10,307 nucleotides of DNA from Crocinitomicaceae bacterium. Its GTDB lineage: Bacteria; Bacteroidota; Bacteroidia; Flavobacteriales_D; Crocinitomicaceae. The stretch lies in NCBI GenBank assembly GCA_023264075.1, contig JALQTG010000024.1, positions 1 to 10,307 of the forward strand, written 5' to 3'. The position numbers were made by a program, and so were the translations under genes. Of this stretch, positions 1 through 6,441 are shown one piece after another. The stretch's first letter is position 1, and each line of letters begins with the position of its first letter. The notes below the pieces were generated by a model. It was not told where the DNA came from. It saw only the letters and a list, made by a program, of their open reading frames with translations, and searched no databases.

Positions 1-1
1 T

Positions 2-979
2 GTTGGCTCACGAAATATTCGTGTGAATTATCCATTACTCGATACCAACAAACTTTTGCCATTGTTTAACCGAGGAATTCAAGCAGAGTACCCACCTGGA
101 TCAATTTTAAAGTTAGTTCAATCCTTAATTGGAATGCAAGAAGGGGTTATAACTGAAAACACTTCCTTCCCTTGTACTAAGGGATTGGTAGGTTGTCATC
201 CGCATCCTCAAGCGAATTCAGTTTCAGATGCCCTTCAATATTCGTGTAATCCATATTTTTATTTTTGTGTTAGAAGAATTATTCAGCAGGGAAAACAACC
301 GAGTATTTTTCGAGATGCACAGGTCGGGTTGAATGTGTGGGAAAACTATATGCATAGTTTTGGATTGGGCATTAAAATGGAAACGGATATTTTCGGAATC
401 CGTCCAGGTGTTATTCCAAATGTTGCTTTTTATAACAATTGGTATGGGGAACATCGCTGGGCATGGTCTACTATCAGGTCTATTAGCATTGGTCAGGGAG
501 AAGTCAAATTAACCCCTCTTCAAATGGCGAATATTGCCGTGATAATGGCGAATAGTGGATGGTATTATACACCGCACTTTGTTAAAAATATTGGGAAGAA
601 TGGATCTCGAGCTGAATTTTCTATCAAACATACTACATTAGTTGACAGCATTCATTATTCTGCAGTCCAAGAGGGGATGCGCAGAGCCGTTAATGAACCT
701 GGGGGAACAGCGAGACGAGCAATGATAGAAGATATAATTGTAGCTGGAAAAACGGGCACAGCGCAGAACCCGCATGGAGAAGATCATTCTATATTTATCG
801 CATATGCCCCATTCGAAAAACCAAGAATAGCCATTTCTGTGTTCATTGAGAATGCTGGTTTTGGTGGAACCTGGGCTGCCCCAATAGCAAGTTTAATGAT
901 TGAGAAATATTTGAAAGGAGAAGTATCTGATACGATTAAAGAACGCAGAATTCTTGATGCTAATTTAATTATGAAATGA
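2..979 (+). CDS. mrdA: Penicillin-binding protein 2, C-terminal transpeptidase part (5' end cut by window)
   Basis: This is the class B penicillin-binding protein that cross-links peptidoglycan during cell elongation, acting on the outer face of the inner membrane together with RodA. The frame is open to the window edge, so the GTG at 23 is not taken as a start; about 325 residues are visible and the N-terminal membrane anchor and pedestal domain are missing. All three penicilloyl-transferase motifs are present: SxxK as S-I-L-K with the acylated serine at codon 101-103, SxN as S-C-N at 242-250, and KTGT at 749-760. The flanking YPPGS and the IGQGE-x-x-LTPLQMAN stretch are typical of PBP2. A Cys/His cluster (FPCTKG, then GCHPH) lies between SxxK and SxN; I recall this as common in PBP2, where a metal site has been described in some relatives. 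The stop overlaps the rodA start by 4 bases (ATGA), so translation is probably coupled. Family assignment is secure; the symbol rests on the rodA partnership. Confidence 0.95.
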   Translation, partial: VGSRNIRVNYPLLDTNKLLPLFNRGIQAEYPPGSILKLVQSLIGMQEGVITENTSFPCTKGLVGCHPHPQANSVSDALQYSCNPYFYFCVRRIIQQGKQPSIFRDAQVGLNVWENYMHSFGLGIKMETDIFGIRPGVIPNVAFYNNWYGEHRWAWSTIRSISIGQGEVKLTPLQMANIAVIMANSGWYYTPHFVKNIGKNGSRAEFSIKHTTLVDSIHYSAVQEGMRRAVNEPGGTARRAMIEDIIVAGKTGTAQNPHGEDHSIFIAYAPFEKPRIAISVFIENAGFGGTWAAPIASLMIEKYLKGEVSDTIKERRILDANLIMK

Positions 980-2382
980 GTCGAAATCTAAATAGCGTTA
1001 GAAGTAATTGGGATTGGTGGTTGACTTCCATTGTTCTTGCATTGATGCTTTTGGGTCTTGTTAATTTGTATTCTGCCGCCTACAATCCTGAACGGACGTT
1101 TCTTTTTGATATACGGGCACTATATGGTAAACAGATTATGTGGATGGGTATCGGTATTTTTTTAGGAGTCGTTATTTCATTAATTGATTCTGAGTTTATA
1201 CGAAAATTGACACCCGCCGCTTTCTTGGTGGTTACCTTTTTGTTGGTTGTCGTGTTGTTCTCACGTCCTATCCATGGTGCGCGCTCATGGTTGGGGTTTG
1301 GTTCCTTTGGAATACAACCCTCTGAATTTGCCAAGGTAACAACCGCATTAATGTTAGCTTTTCTTATCGGGCAAGGAAGGATAAAGCAAATTACTAAGAA
1401 AAAGGTCTTTCAAGTTTTATTATTAGTGTTTGGAACGATGTCACTTATATTGGCTCAAAATGATACCGGTACTTTTCTAGTTTTCACTGCATTCTTTTTT
1501 GTAATGTATCGAGAGGGAATTACATTTGACCCAATTATTTTGTATTTCTTGAATAACCTTTTAGGACTTCGATATAAGAGTACATGGGTTGGGGTTCACT
1601 TTATCCCCGTATTGTTTGGGGTAATTTTCTTTAGTATAATAACCCTATATTTCGCTGAGTCGAAGCACAGTTTTTATTTCTTACCCTCTATTGATGTTCC
1701 GGGATGGGCTTTGTTGGTGGTTATTATGACTGTTTTAGGGCTTATTATCGCATTGCTAACAAATCAGCTGTCAACGGCGCGAACCAAGCGCAGGATTTTA
1801 TCGGTGGTATTAATTTCTTATATTGGAAGTATCTTATTAATTGGTGCGGTTTCGTTCGGATACTTAAAAGTGTTGCAGTCTCACCAAAAAGATCGTATCG
1901 ATTTATGGTTAGGAAAAATTGAGGATAAAGATGGGAAAGATTATAATCGGAATCGCGCACTAGCTGCTGTTGGTTCTGGTGGGTTTTCTGGAAACGGATA
2001 CCAACAAGCGGTTTTAGCAAGTCCGCAAAGCCATCACGTTCCTGAAAGTGAAACGGATTTTATCTTTTGTGTATATGCTGAAGAATGGGGATTTATAGGT
2101 TCACTATTGCTCGTATTTTTATTTACGACGCTGCTTGTACGGTTAGTGATAATTGCAGAACGCCAACGGAGTCGTTTTGCGCGTGTATATGCGTACTCTG
2201 TTGCTATGATTATTTTTTATCACTTTGCCATTAATATTGGAATGAATGTCGGGCTATTGCCTGTAATCGGAATCCCTTTACCATTTTTTAGTTACGGCGG
2301 TTCAGCGATGATGGCATTTAGTGTTATGTTCTTTATTTTACTAAAACTCGATAGTCAACGAAAAGATGTACTAGCAACATGA
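976..2382 (+). CDS. rodA: RodA, SEDS-family peptidoglycan glycosyltransferase
   Basis: RodA polymerises lipid II into glycan strands for the elongasome and partners PBP2, encoded just upstream. The 468-residue product is a polytopic membrane protein. SEDS landmarks are visible: HGARSWL at 100-106 followed by QPSEFAK at 114-120, QNDTGT at 161-166, HQKDRI at 303-308, GSGGFSGNG at 333-341, PESETDFIFCVYAEE at 356-370, and PLPFFSYGGSAMM near 435-446. By eye, Asp317 aligns with the essential Asp of the E. coli RodA ESDPLG segment (Asp262 in published numbering, as I recall). The protein is roughly 100 residues longer than E. coli RodA. The extra length lies between about 182 and 300 and adds about two hydrophobic segments (near 205-226 and 242-262), an even number that would keep the topology. 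I recall such longer RodA proteins from other Bacteroidota. Both gene junctions are ATGA overlaps. FtsW is a less likely alternative because of the PBP2 neighbour. Confidence 0.95.
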   Translation: MSRNLNSVRSNWDWWLTSIVLALMLLGLVNLYSAAYNPERTFLFDIRALYGKQIMWMGIGIFLGVVISLIDSEFIRKLTPAAFLVVTFLLVVVLFSRPIHGARSWLGFGSFGIQPSEFAKVTTALMLAFLIGQGRIKQITKKKVFQVLLLVFGTMSLILAQNDTGTFLVFTAFFFVMYREGITFDPIILYFLNNLLGLRYKSTWVGVHFIPVLFGVIFFSIITLYFAESKHSFYFLPSIDVPGWALLVVIMTVLGLIIALLTNQLSTARTKRRILSVVLISYIGSILLIGAVSFGYLKVLQSHQKDRIDLWLGKIEDKDGKDYNRNRALAAVGSGGFSGNGYQQAVLASPQSHHVPESETDFIFCVYAEEWGFIGSLLLVFLFTTLLVRLVIIAERQRSRFARVYAYSVAMIIFYHFAINIGMNVGLLPVIGIPLPFFSYGGSAMMAFSVMFFILLKLDSQRKDVLAT

Positions 2383-3254
2383 GAACTACTTTTAATAATT
2401 ACTCGCCGTTTGCCCAAGTATTATTCCTAGTGGTAGTAGGATTTGTCACGTTTGCGTTGTTATCCATGCTCTTTTCAACTATTGCGGGAGCACTATTTCC
2501 AGATCTTCCATTGAATAATATTCAGTTGCTCATGGAGAATCACGCTGTAGCCTTTATGGTATTATTTTACCTTCCTTTTCAGGTTGGTCTATTTTTGGTT
2601 CCAGGTATTTTTTATTACTATTTAGATCCTCCGTCTTTTGATTGGTCTTTATTTCGTTTAAAGAATTATTGGGGTATAGTTTTGTGGGGCACATTGTTGT
2701 TTTTATGTCTGTTTTTTCTCCTACCATTATTTACGGAGGTTAATATGGAAGTGACTAAATGGTTGGGGGTATATGATGCATTAAGTGCAACAAAACAAAA
2801 TGCAGATAATACATTGATTACGTTATTTGGTAACGAAGCGCCTACGCTGAATTATGTATGTGCACTTTTGATTATTGGTGTTTTAACAGGTATCGCTGAA
2901 GAATTTGCCTTTCGAGGCTTTCTTTTACGCCATCTCATCCGAACGACGGGAAAGAAGTGGCTCGCAATCGTTACAAGTGGGTTTGTGTTTGCGCTACTAC
3001 ATTTTAACTATATTCAGTTGCTTCCGTTAATTGCTTTCGGTATTGCCTTGGGAGTGATTTTCGTTATTACTAAAAGTGTCTGGTTAGGCATTGTTCTTCA
3101 TGCCTCCAATAATATAATGAACATCTCATGGCTTCATAATGGAAGCTTTCCTAAATGGATGGAAGAAAGTACTGTTTTAATAACAGTTCCTGCTATTCTC
3201 TTATTGATCGGATTACTATTCTGGAAACGCAAATCTTTTTTGTTTTCTAGTTGA
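2379..3254 (+). CDS. CPBP-family intramembrane metalloprotease (Abi/CAAX-type)
   Basis: This 291-residue multi-pass membrane protein belongs to the CPBP family (PF02517, related to type II CAAX prenyl proteases). The family signature is intact: EEFAFRG with Glu174, Glu175 and Arg179; a second motif FALLHFN with His208; and LHASNN with His241 and Asn245. These are the usual metal-binding and catalytic positions, so it should be active. About seven hydrophobic segments are visible (near 12-40, 55-80, 98-118, 157-172, 193-226, 230-248 and 265-286). The start is the ATG that overlaps the rodA stop as ATGA, so it is probably translated as the third gene of the PBP2-RodA unit. Its substrate is unknown. 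Bacterial members include bacteriocin-immunity proteins and membrane-protein processing factors; a role in envelope growth is only inferred from the coupling. The perfect hairpin at 3406-3437 probably ends the transcript. Confidence 0.9.
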   Translation: MRTTFNNYSPFAQVLFLVVVGFVTFALLSMLFSTIAGALFPDLPLNNIQLLMENHAVAFMVLFYLPFQVGLFLVPGIFYYYLDPPSFDWSLFRLKNYWGIVLWGTLLFLCLFFLLPLFTEVNMEVTKWLGVYDALSATKQNADNTLITLFGNEAPTLNYVCALLIIGVLTGIAEEFAFRGFLLRHLIRTTGKKWLAIVTSGFVFALLHFNYIQLLPLIAFGIALGVIFVITKSVWLGIVLHASNNIMNISWLHNGSFPKWMEESTVLITVPAILLLIGLLFWKRKSFLFSS

Positions 3255-3271
3255 TAGTAAGACATTTTTTC

Positions 3272-3380
3272 AACACAGAGCCTATCAAGACTTTTATACG
3301 TATTAGCACAAAGTTCACAGAGAGTGTGTGTTATAAAGTTTGTATTTCTCTGTGCTAAACCTTAGTGGTCTCTGTGTTAA
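3272..3380. repeat. Nested inverted/direct repeats built on CTCTGTG / CACAGAG
   Basis: The spacer after the CPBP gene contains a compact repeat array. TCTCTGTGCTAA (3347-3358) and TCTCTGTGTTAA (3369-3380) are direct copies differing at one base. Their complements lie to the left: AACACAGAG (3272-3280) matches CTCTGTGTT (3370-3378), CACAGAGA (3316-3323) matches TCTCTGTG (3347-3354), and TTAGCACA (3303-3310) matches TGTGCTAA (3351-3358). CCTTA (3360-3364) and TAAGG (3378-3382) add a small local stem. The arrangement could fold as nested hairpins in RNA. Similar 'cacagag / actaagg' motifs occur as interspersed intergenic repeats in various bacteria as I recall, but I cannot confirm the family here. 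No coding potential is apparent. Confidence 0.6.
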
Positions 3381-3405
3381 GGGTTGAGTAGTACTCTTTA
3401 AACAG

Positions 3406-3437
3406 CAATCCCATCAATGGTGTTATTGATGGGATTG
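3406..3437. terminator. Probable bidirectional transcription terminator
   Basis: A perfect 13-bp inverted repeat, CAATCCCATCAAT (3406-3418) and ATTGATGGGATTG (3425-3437), is separated by a 6-base loop. It lies between the convergent CPBP gene and the last exbD. On the + strand the stem is followed by TTCTTTGG; on the - strand it is followed by GTTTAAAG. Both U tracts are weak, so the stem may need help or may act partly as an mRNA 3'-end stabiliser. Confidence 0.65.
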
Positions 3438-3476
3438 TTCTTTGGAAACGAAAATGAATTAGATCCTCTAATTATT

Positions 3477-3995
3477 TTATTGTGTACGAATGTTGTATCC
3501 TTTGTTATTAGCTTTCTCAGAAGCGGCATAACCGATTGTGTAGAAGCTCGCATCTCCTAAAATTTCTCGCGCTTCGAAAAGAATACCCATAGGTACTTGC
3601 TCATCCGCTTTGAAACAAGTCATTGTTTCTTCACGAGGAGCGGTATATTCTGCTGGTTTGGTAGCAAACTTATCTTGTTTCCATTTGCCAATATGACGGA
3701 TGCCATCTTTGTGAAGAATACCGTCGTATTGCACTGCAATTCCTTTTTCAAATTTATCTACATCTCCCTTCAAGGGCTGACCAAGGTATACGAAATCCAC
3801 CTCACTTCGCTGTTTGAATGGCGTTAAATCAGTCATTCCAATCCCTGTAGCAGGGCGAACCTTAACCATTGGGTCGATTTCTTTTGTCGTGGTAGCTACC
3901 ATGAAAAAGAAAAGGAGCATGAAGACAATATCTGGAAGCGACGAAGTATTGATACCTGGCGCTTTTTTTCCATCATTTTTCTTAAATTTTGACAT
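3477..3995 (-). CDS. exbD: ExbD/TolR-family biopolymer transport protein (second, short copy)
   Basis: This 172-residue protein is a single-pass inner-membrane subunit of an ExbB-ExbD proton-driven motor. The basic cytosolic N-terminus (MSKFKKNDGKK) leads into NTSSLPDIVFMLLFFFMV, in which Asp22 matches the proton-carrying membrane Asp of ExbD/TolR (Asp25 in E. coli ExbD). The hydrophobic helix spans about 21-36 and a periplasmic domain of about 130 residues follows. The C-terminal part, with the YTIGYAASEKANNKGYNIR stretch, is probably the peptidoglycan- or TonB-facing fold. It differs clearly from the exbD just upstream, so the two are not a recent tandem duplication and may form a mixed ExbD pair. 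Only 4 bases separate it from the upstream stop, and it is the last gene of the operon, followed by the stem at 3406-3437. The usual ExbD is about 140 residues, so this copy is slightly long. Confidence 0.92.
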   Translation of the reverse strand: MSKFKKNDGKKAPGINTSSLPDIVFMLLFFFMVATTTKEIDPMVKVRPATGIGMTDLTPFKQRSEVDFVYLGQPLKGDVDKFEKGIAVQYDGILHKDGIRHIGKWKQDKFATKPAEYTAPREETMTCFKADEQVPMGILFEAREILGDASFYTIGYAASEKANNKGYNIRTQ

Positions 3996-3999
3996 ACTC

Positions 4000-4800
4000 T
4001 TAACGTTTTGGTTTTACCTCAATAATTCGAAGTGGAAATAACAATTCAATCAAATCCATTTTATCCTTGTACTCTTGAACTTTTGGAGTTTTCTCCAAAA
4101 GGTTAGTTTCGTAGTACTGACGCATAGAAGTGTATGTGATTCCAAAAAGCTCTTGAGCTTCTTCATCACGCATTTCAGTAACCGCTTTTTCAACCTCAGA
4201 TTGCACCGCTACATAGGCGCTGTAATCAGTATCAATAAAGGATTCTAAACGAACGTGAGCTTGAAACGCAATTTCTGGCATTTCTTTTTTACCAGAGGCT
4301 TTTGTGTACAAATCAAGTATGCGCTTCTTTCTATTCCATTCGGCAATTTCATTATCCATTTGCTCAATAAACTTTTCATACTTTGAGTCTGTTTCCAACA
4401 GTTTCTCGTAGTTTTCTTGCTTATTATATGCTTCTGCGATACGCTGGTCAATGAATGCCTTGGTTACCACCGAGTAATATGGATAGTCCACATTTCTATC
4501 CTCCACTTTCTCGCGGTTAATAAGATAGTAATGTTTTATACGACTATTTAATTGCTCAATGTCTTCCGGTTTAATAATCGAGTCACGCGCTTGAATATTC
4601 TGCTTATTGTTGATGCTGATTTTGTAAATGTTCTTCTTTTGAACCGGTTCAGGATCAATCACTTCTACTTTTTTCGGGATTTTCCGCGCATAGGCAGTAT
4701 CCTTATCCATAGTAGTCGTCACCAAGAAGAAAATCAACAGCAAGAAAGCGATGTCAGCCATCGATCCCGCGTTTATTTCCGGTGCTTCTCGCTTTGCCAT
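4000..4800 (-). CDS. exbD: ExbD/TolR-family protein with long charged periplasmic insertion
   Basis: This is an ExbD-type subunit of a proton-motive-force motor, anchored by one N-terminal helix. MAKREAPEINAGSMADIAFL contains the conserved Asp16 at the start of the membrane segment (about 15-30). At 266 residues it is nearly twice the length of E. coli ExbD. The start of the periplasmic part (near 57-82) looks ExbD-like. Residues about 85-175 are highly charged and rich in Glu, Lys, Tyr and Asn, probably mostly helical. The DYSAYVAVQSEVEKAVTEMRDEEAQ segment (192-216) and the ending LFPLRIIEVKPKR resemble what I remember of Bacteroidota ExbD proteins, so the central stretch is the unusual part. 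The next exbD starts 4 bases downstream, and its own ATG lies 2 bases after the stop of the 161-residue membrane gene, indicating a tight operon. The ExbD assignment is strong at the N-terminus; the fold of the insertion is unknown. Confidence 0.9.
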   Translation of the reverse strand: MAKREAPEINAGSMADIAFLLLIFFLVTTTMDKDTAYARKIPKKVEVIDPEPVQKKNIYKISINNKQNIQARDSIIKPEDIEQLNSRIKHYYLINREKVEDRNVDYPYYSVVTKAFIDQRIAEAYNKQENYEKLLETDSKYEKFIEQMDNEIAEWNRKKRILDLYTKASGKKEMPEIAFQAHVRLESFIDTDYSAYVAVQSEVEKAVTEMRDEEAQELFGITYTSMRQYYETNLLEKTPKVQEYKDKMDLIELLFPLRIIEVKPKR

Positions 4801-4802
4801 AA

Positions 4803-5288
4803 TTAATTTTTTCTTACTAGTTTGAGTATAAATCCAAGTCCTAATGCTGCTGCGGAAGCAAGTACTAGGGCAACTAATGCCGTCCAGATTCCCGCTGTTG
4901 CAAAATCGATAGTTGCTTGATTCACCATAATGGAGCTATCAACGCGTAACGACTCAGCAGTATCTGTAGACCCAATACCGAAAGCTATAAAGAAAAACAA
5001 TGCAGCGATAATTATTCCCAAGATAGATTTTACAGCAGATGCTGGACGTGTTACCAATAATATTCCGAAGAAAATTAATACAAGGGCAGCACAACCGAGC
5101 AATGCGATAAAACTTATTCCGAATACAGCGTTGAAATGCACACTTTCTTTGAGAGCTTCAATATCAGTTGACGCACTTTCTGCATTTACTCCAGAACCCA
5201 TAACCATGATTCCGAATATGATAGCAGGAGCGATAATCGCGATACGAATAATCAACCCAATTAAATTCAATTTCTTTTCTTGTTCCAT
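4803..5288 (-). CDS. Unrecognised four-helix membrane protein within the exb operon
   Basis: I do not recognise this 161-residue protein from sequence motifs. It starts with a charged MEQEKKLN and then shows four hydrophobic segments: about 8-31, 52-79, 86-107 and 130-156. A loop of about 20 residues with several acidic positions separates helices 1 and 2, and a polar loop of about 22 residues (near 108-129, containing STDTAESLRVDSS) separates helices 3 and 4. Both loops are predicted on the same side of the membrane. It ends in the basic KLVRKN. No catalytic motif or signal-peptidase site is obvious. It sits 46 bases after exbB and 2 bases before the long exbD, so co-transcription and a role with the ExbB/ExbD motor are reasonable inferences. 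A short GTTCG-4-CGAAC hairpin (5306-5319) lies in the gap to exbB. I have the impression that similar small membrane genes lie at this spot in other Bacteroidota, but cannot verify it. Confidence 0.85.
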   Translation of the reverse strand: MEQEKKLNLIGLIIRIAIIAPAIIFGIMVMGSGVNAESASTDIEALKESVHFNAVFGISFIALLGCAALVLIFFGILLVTRPASAVKSILGIIIAALFFFIAFGIGSTDTAESLRVDSSIMVNQATIDFATAGIWTALVALVLASAAALGLGFILKLVRKN

Positions 5289-5334
5289 AATAATGGATAT
5301 TTTATGTTCGAGAACGAACGAGGTGAAACAATGA

Positions 5335-6192
5335 TTATCTAGAAGTCACTTTGTACTTCAACATCATATCAACCAATGTGATAGACGCATTTTCCATTTC
5401 ATTTACGATAGCGTCAACTTTAGACACGATGTAGTTATAGAAAATTTGTAGGAAAATAGCTGCAATCAAACCAAATACAGTTGTTAAAAGTGCGACTTTA
5501 ATACCACCCGCAACTGTTGTTGGAGATACTTGTCCGTCAGATACAATTTTATCGAAGGCCTGAATCATCCCGATTACAGTTCCCATGAACCCAAGCATTG
5601 GTGCCAAGGCGATAAATAATGAGATCCATGGAATACCTTTCTCTAAAAGTCCCATTTGCACTCCACCGTAAGAAACAACTGATTTCTCAACTGCCTCAAT
5701 TCCTTCACCTGAGCGATCAAGTCCTTGGTAGTAAATGGATGCAATTGGACCTCTTGTATTACGACACAATTCTTTTGCTTCCTCTACACCACCTGATTGT
5801 AACGCAGCCTCTACGTCATTCAAGAATTTCTTAGTGTTGATAGAGGAAAGGTTTAAGTATACGATACGCTCGATACAAAGTGCAAGACCAATAATCAATG
5901 CGATCAATACGATTCCCATCCAAAATGCATCACCCTCGATGAATTTTTGCTTTAAAACTGAAGCAAACCCTAATGGCTCCTGCTCTGCTTCTTCATCAGA
6001 ACCAGTTGTAGCAACTGTAGTCTCTTCAACTTCTTCAGTTGCTGAAGACATTACTTCTTCCATACCATTGGTGTCGGCAGCTACCATTTCAGTGCCTACC
6101 GAATCATTTGCAGGAGTTTCCTCTGCGTTTGCTGTTGTCATACCGAAAGTCAACATTCCGGCAATCATCATTGAACTAATTACTTTTTTCAT
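5335..6192 (-). CDS. exbB: MotA/TolQ/ExbB-family proton channel protein with signal peptide and acidic tail
   Basis: ExbB forms the pentameric inner-membrane proton channel that encloses ExbD and powers TonB- or Tol-type work at the outer membrane. The 285-residue product begins with a clear signal peptide (residues 1-23, ending ANA). Residues 24-73 follow as an acidic, Thr/Ala-rich tail with about 16 Asp/Glu and no Lys or Arg. Three membrane helices lie at about 89-112, 187-212 and 234-258, with a cytosolic domain between the first two. The family block APMLGFMGTVIGMIQAF (197-213) contains Thr205, aligned with Thr148 of E. coli ExbB. GGIKVALLTTVFGLIAAI (229-246) contains Thr238, aligned with Thr181. 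The E. coli Glu176 position is Val233 here. The product is longer than E. coli ExbB (244 aa) mainly through the N-terminal extension. It is first in the operon and leads the 161-aa membrane gene and two exbD genes. TolQ is possible, but the extension and paired ExbD favour an ExbB-like motor. Confidence 0.94.
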   Translation of the reverse strand: MKKVISSMMIAGMLTFGMTTANAEETPANDSVGTEMVAADTNGMEEVMSSATEEVEETTVATTGSDEEAEQEPLGFASVLKQKFIEGDAFWMGIVLIALIIGLALCIERIVYLNLSSINTKKFLNDVEAALQSGGVEEAKELCRNTRGPIASIYYQGLDRSGEGIEAVEKSVVSYGGVQMGLLEKGIPWISLFIALAPMLGFMGTVIGMIQAFDKIVSDGQVSPTTVAGGIKVALLTTVFGLIAAIFLQIFYNYIVSKVDAIVNEMENASITLVDMMLKYKVTSR

Positions 6193-6200
6193 GTTCCAAA

Positions 6201-6215
6201 GATTAAATTTTAATC
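6201..6215. promoter_or_regulatory. 15-bp AT-rich palindrome just upstream of exbB (possible operator)
   Basis: GATTAAA and TTTAATC flank one central base, giving a perfect 7-bp dyad that ends 8 bases before the exbB start codon. Further upstream the heptamer TGTAAAC (- strand) occurs twice, at 6260-6254 and 6237-6231, start points 23 bases apart. A TTG within the first copy stands 18 bases before a TA, which fits the Bacteroidota promoter spacing, but the -7 box is poor. The dyad could bind a regulator or shape the 5' leader. Short AT-rich palindromes also occur by chance. Confidence 0.3.
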
Positions 6216-6270
6216 GTTCTTTTTTTATTTGTTTACACTAAAAATTGTTGAAAGTTTACAAGTCCAACAG

Positions 6271-6357
6271 CGGAGAGAGAGGGATTCGAACCCTCGATAC
6301 GCTTGCACGTATACACACTTTCCAGGCGTGCTCCTTCAGCCACTCGGACACCTCTCC
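6271..6357 (-). tRNA. tRNA-Ser (anticodon GGA)
   Basis: Read on the - strand, an 87-base class II tRNA folds completely. The acceptor arm GGAGAGG pairs with TCTCTCC (last pair G-T), with discriminator G at 6271. The D arm contains GAGTGGCTGAAGG. The anticodon stem is CACGC/GTGTG around the loop CTGGAAA, with GGA at 6323-6321. A long variable arm (TATACG/CGTATC region) is typical of serine tRNA. The T arm is GAGGG-TTCGAAT-CCCTC. The 3' CCA is not encoded (CTG follows the discriminator), so it must be added by nucleotidyltransferase. It decodes UCC and UCU. The exbB gene begins 78 bases downstream on the same strand with no clear terminator between them. Confidence 0.97.
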
Positions 6358-6385
6358 TCTTCAAGCTTGTTACACTTTCGGATTG

Positions 6386-6414
6386 CTAAAGTAATAAAAA
6401 ATCTATATTCTCAA
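6386..6414 (-). promoter_or_regulatory. Candidate promoter of tRNA-Ser
   Basis: On the - strand, TTG (6414-6412) is followed after 18 bases by TACTTTAG (6393-6386), one mismatch from the Bacteroidota -7 consensus TAnnTTTG. A start near 6380 would leave a leader of about 23 bases before the tRNA. The fit is by eye only. Confidence 0.35.
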
Positions 6415-6441
6415 CTTTTTAGGATGATGAACTTAATATTT

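Noticed and set aside
23..979. A complete protein starting with GTG at 23
   Set aside because: The frame continues open to the window edge, and a PBP2 needs several hundred residues before the SxxK motif, so this is a truncated gene.
5306..5319. 5-bp hairpin GTTCG/CGAAC between exbB and the next gene as a terminator
   Set aside because: The stem is short and no U tract follows, so it is more likely a minor structure or chance within an operon gap.
4930..5334. 134-residue + strand frame opposite the small exb membrane gene
   Set aside because: It mirrors hydrophobic codons of the - strand gene, lacks any family features, and would break a tight operon.
5735..6241. 168-residue + strand reading frame opposite exbB
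   Set aside because: It is antisense to a well-supported exbB and has Ser/Ala/Ile-rich sequence typical of a shadow frame, with no recognisable motif.
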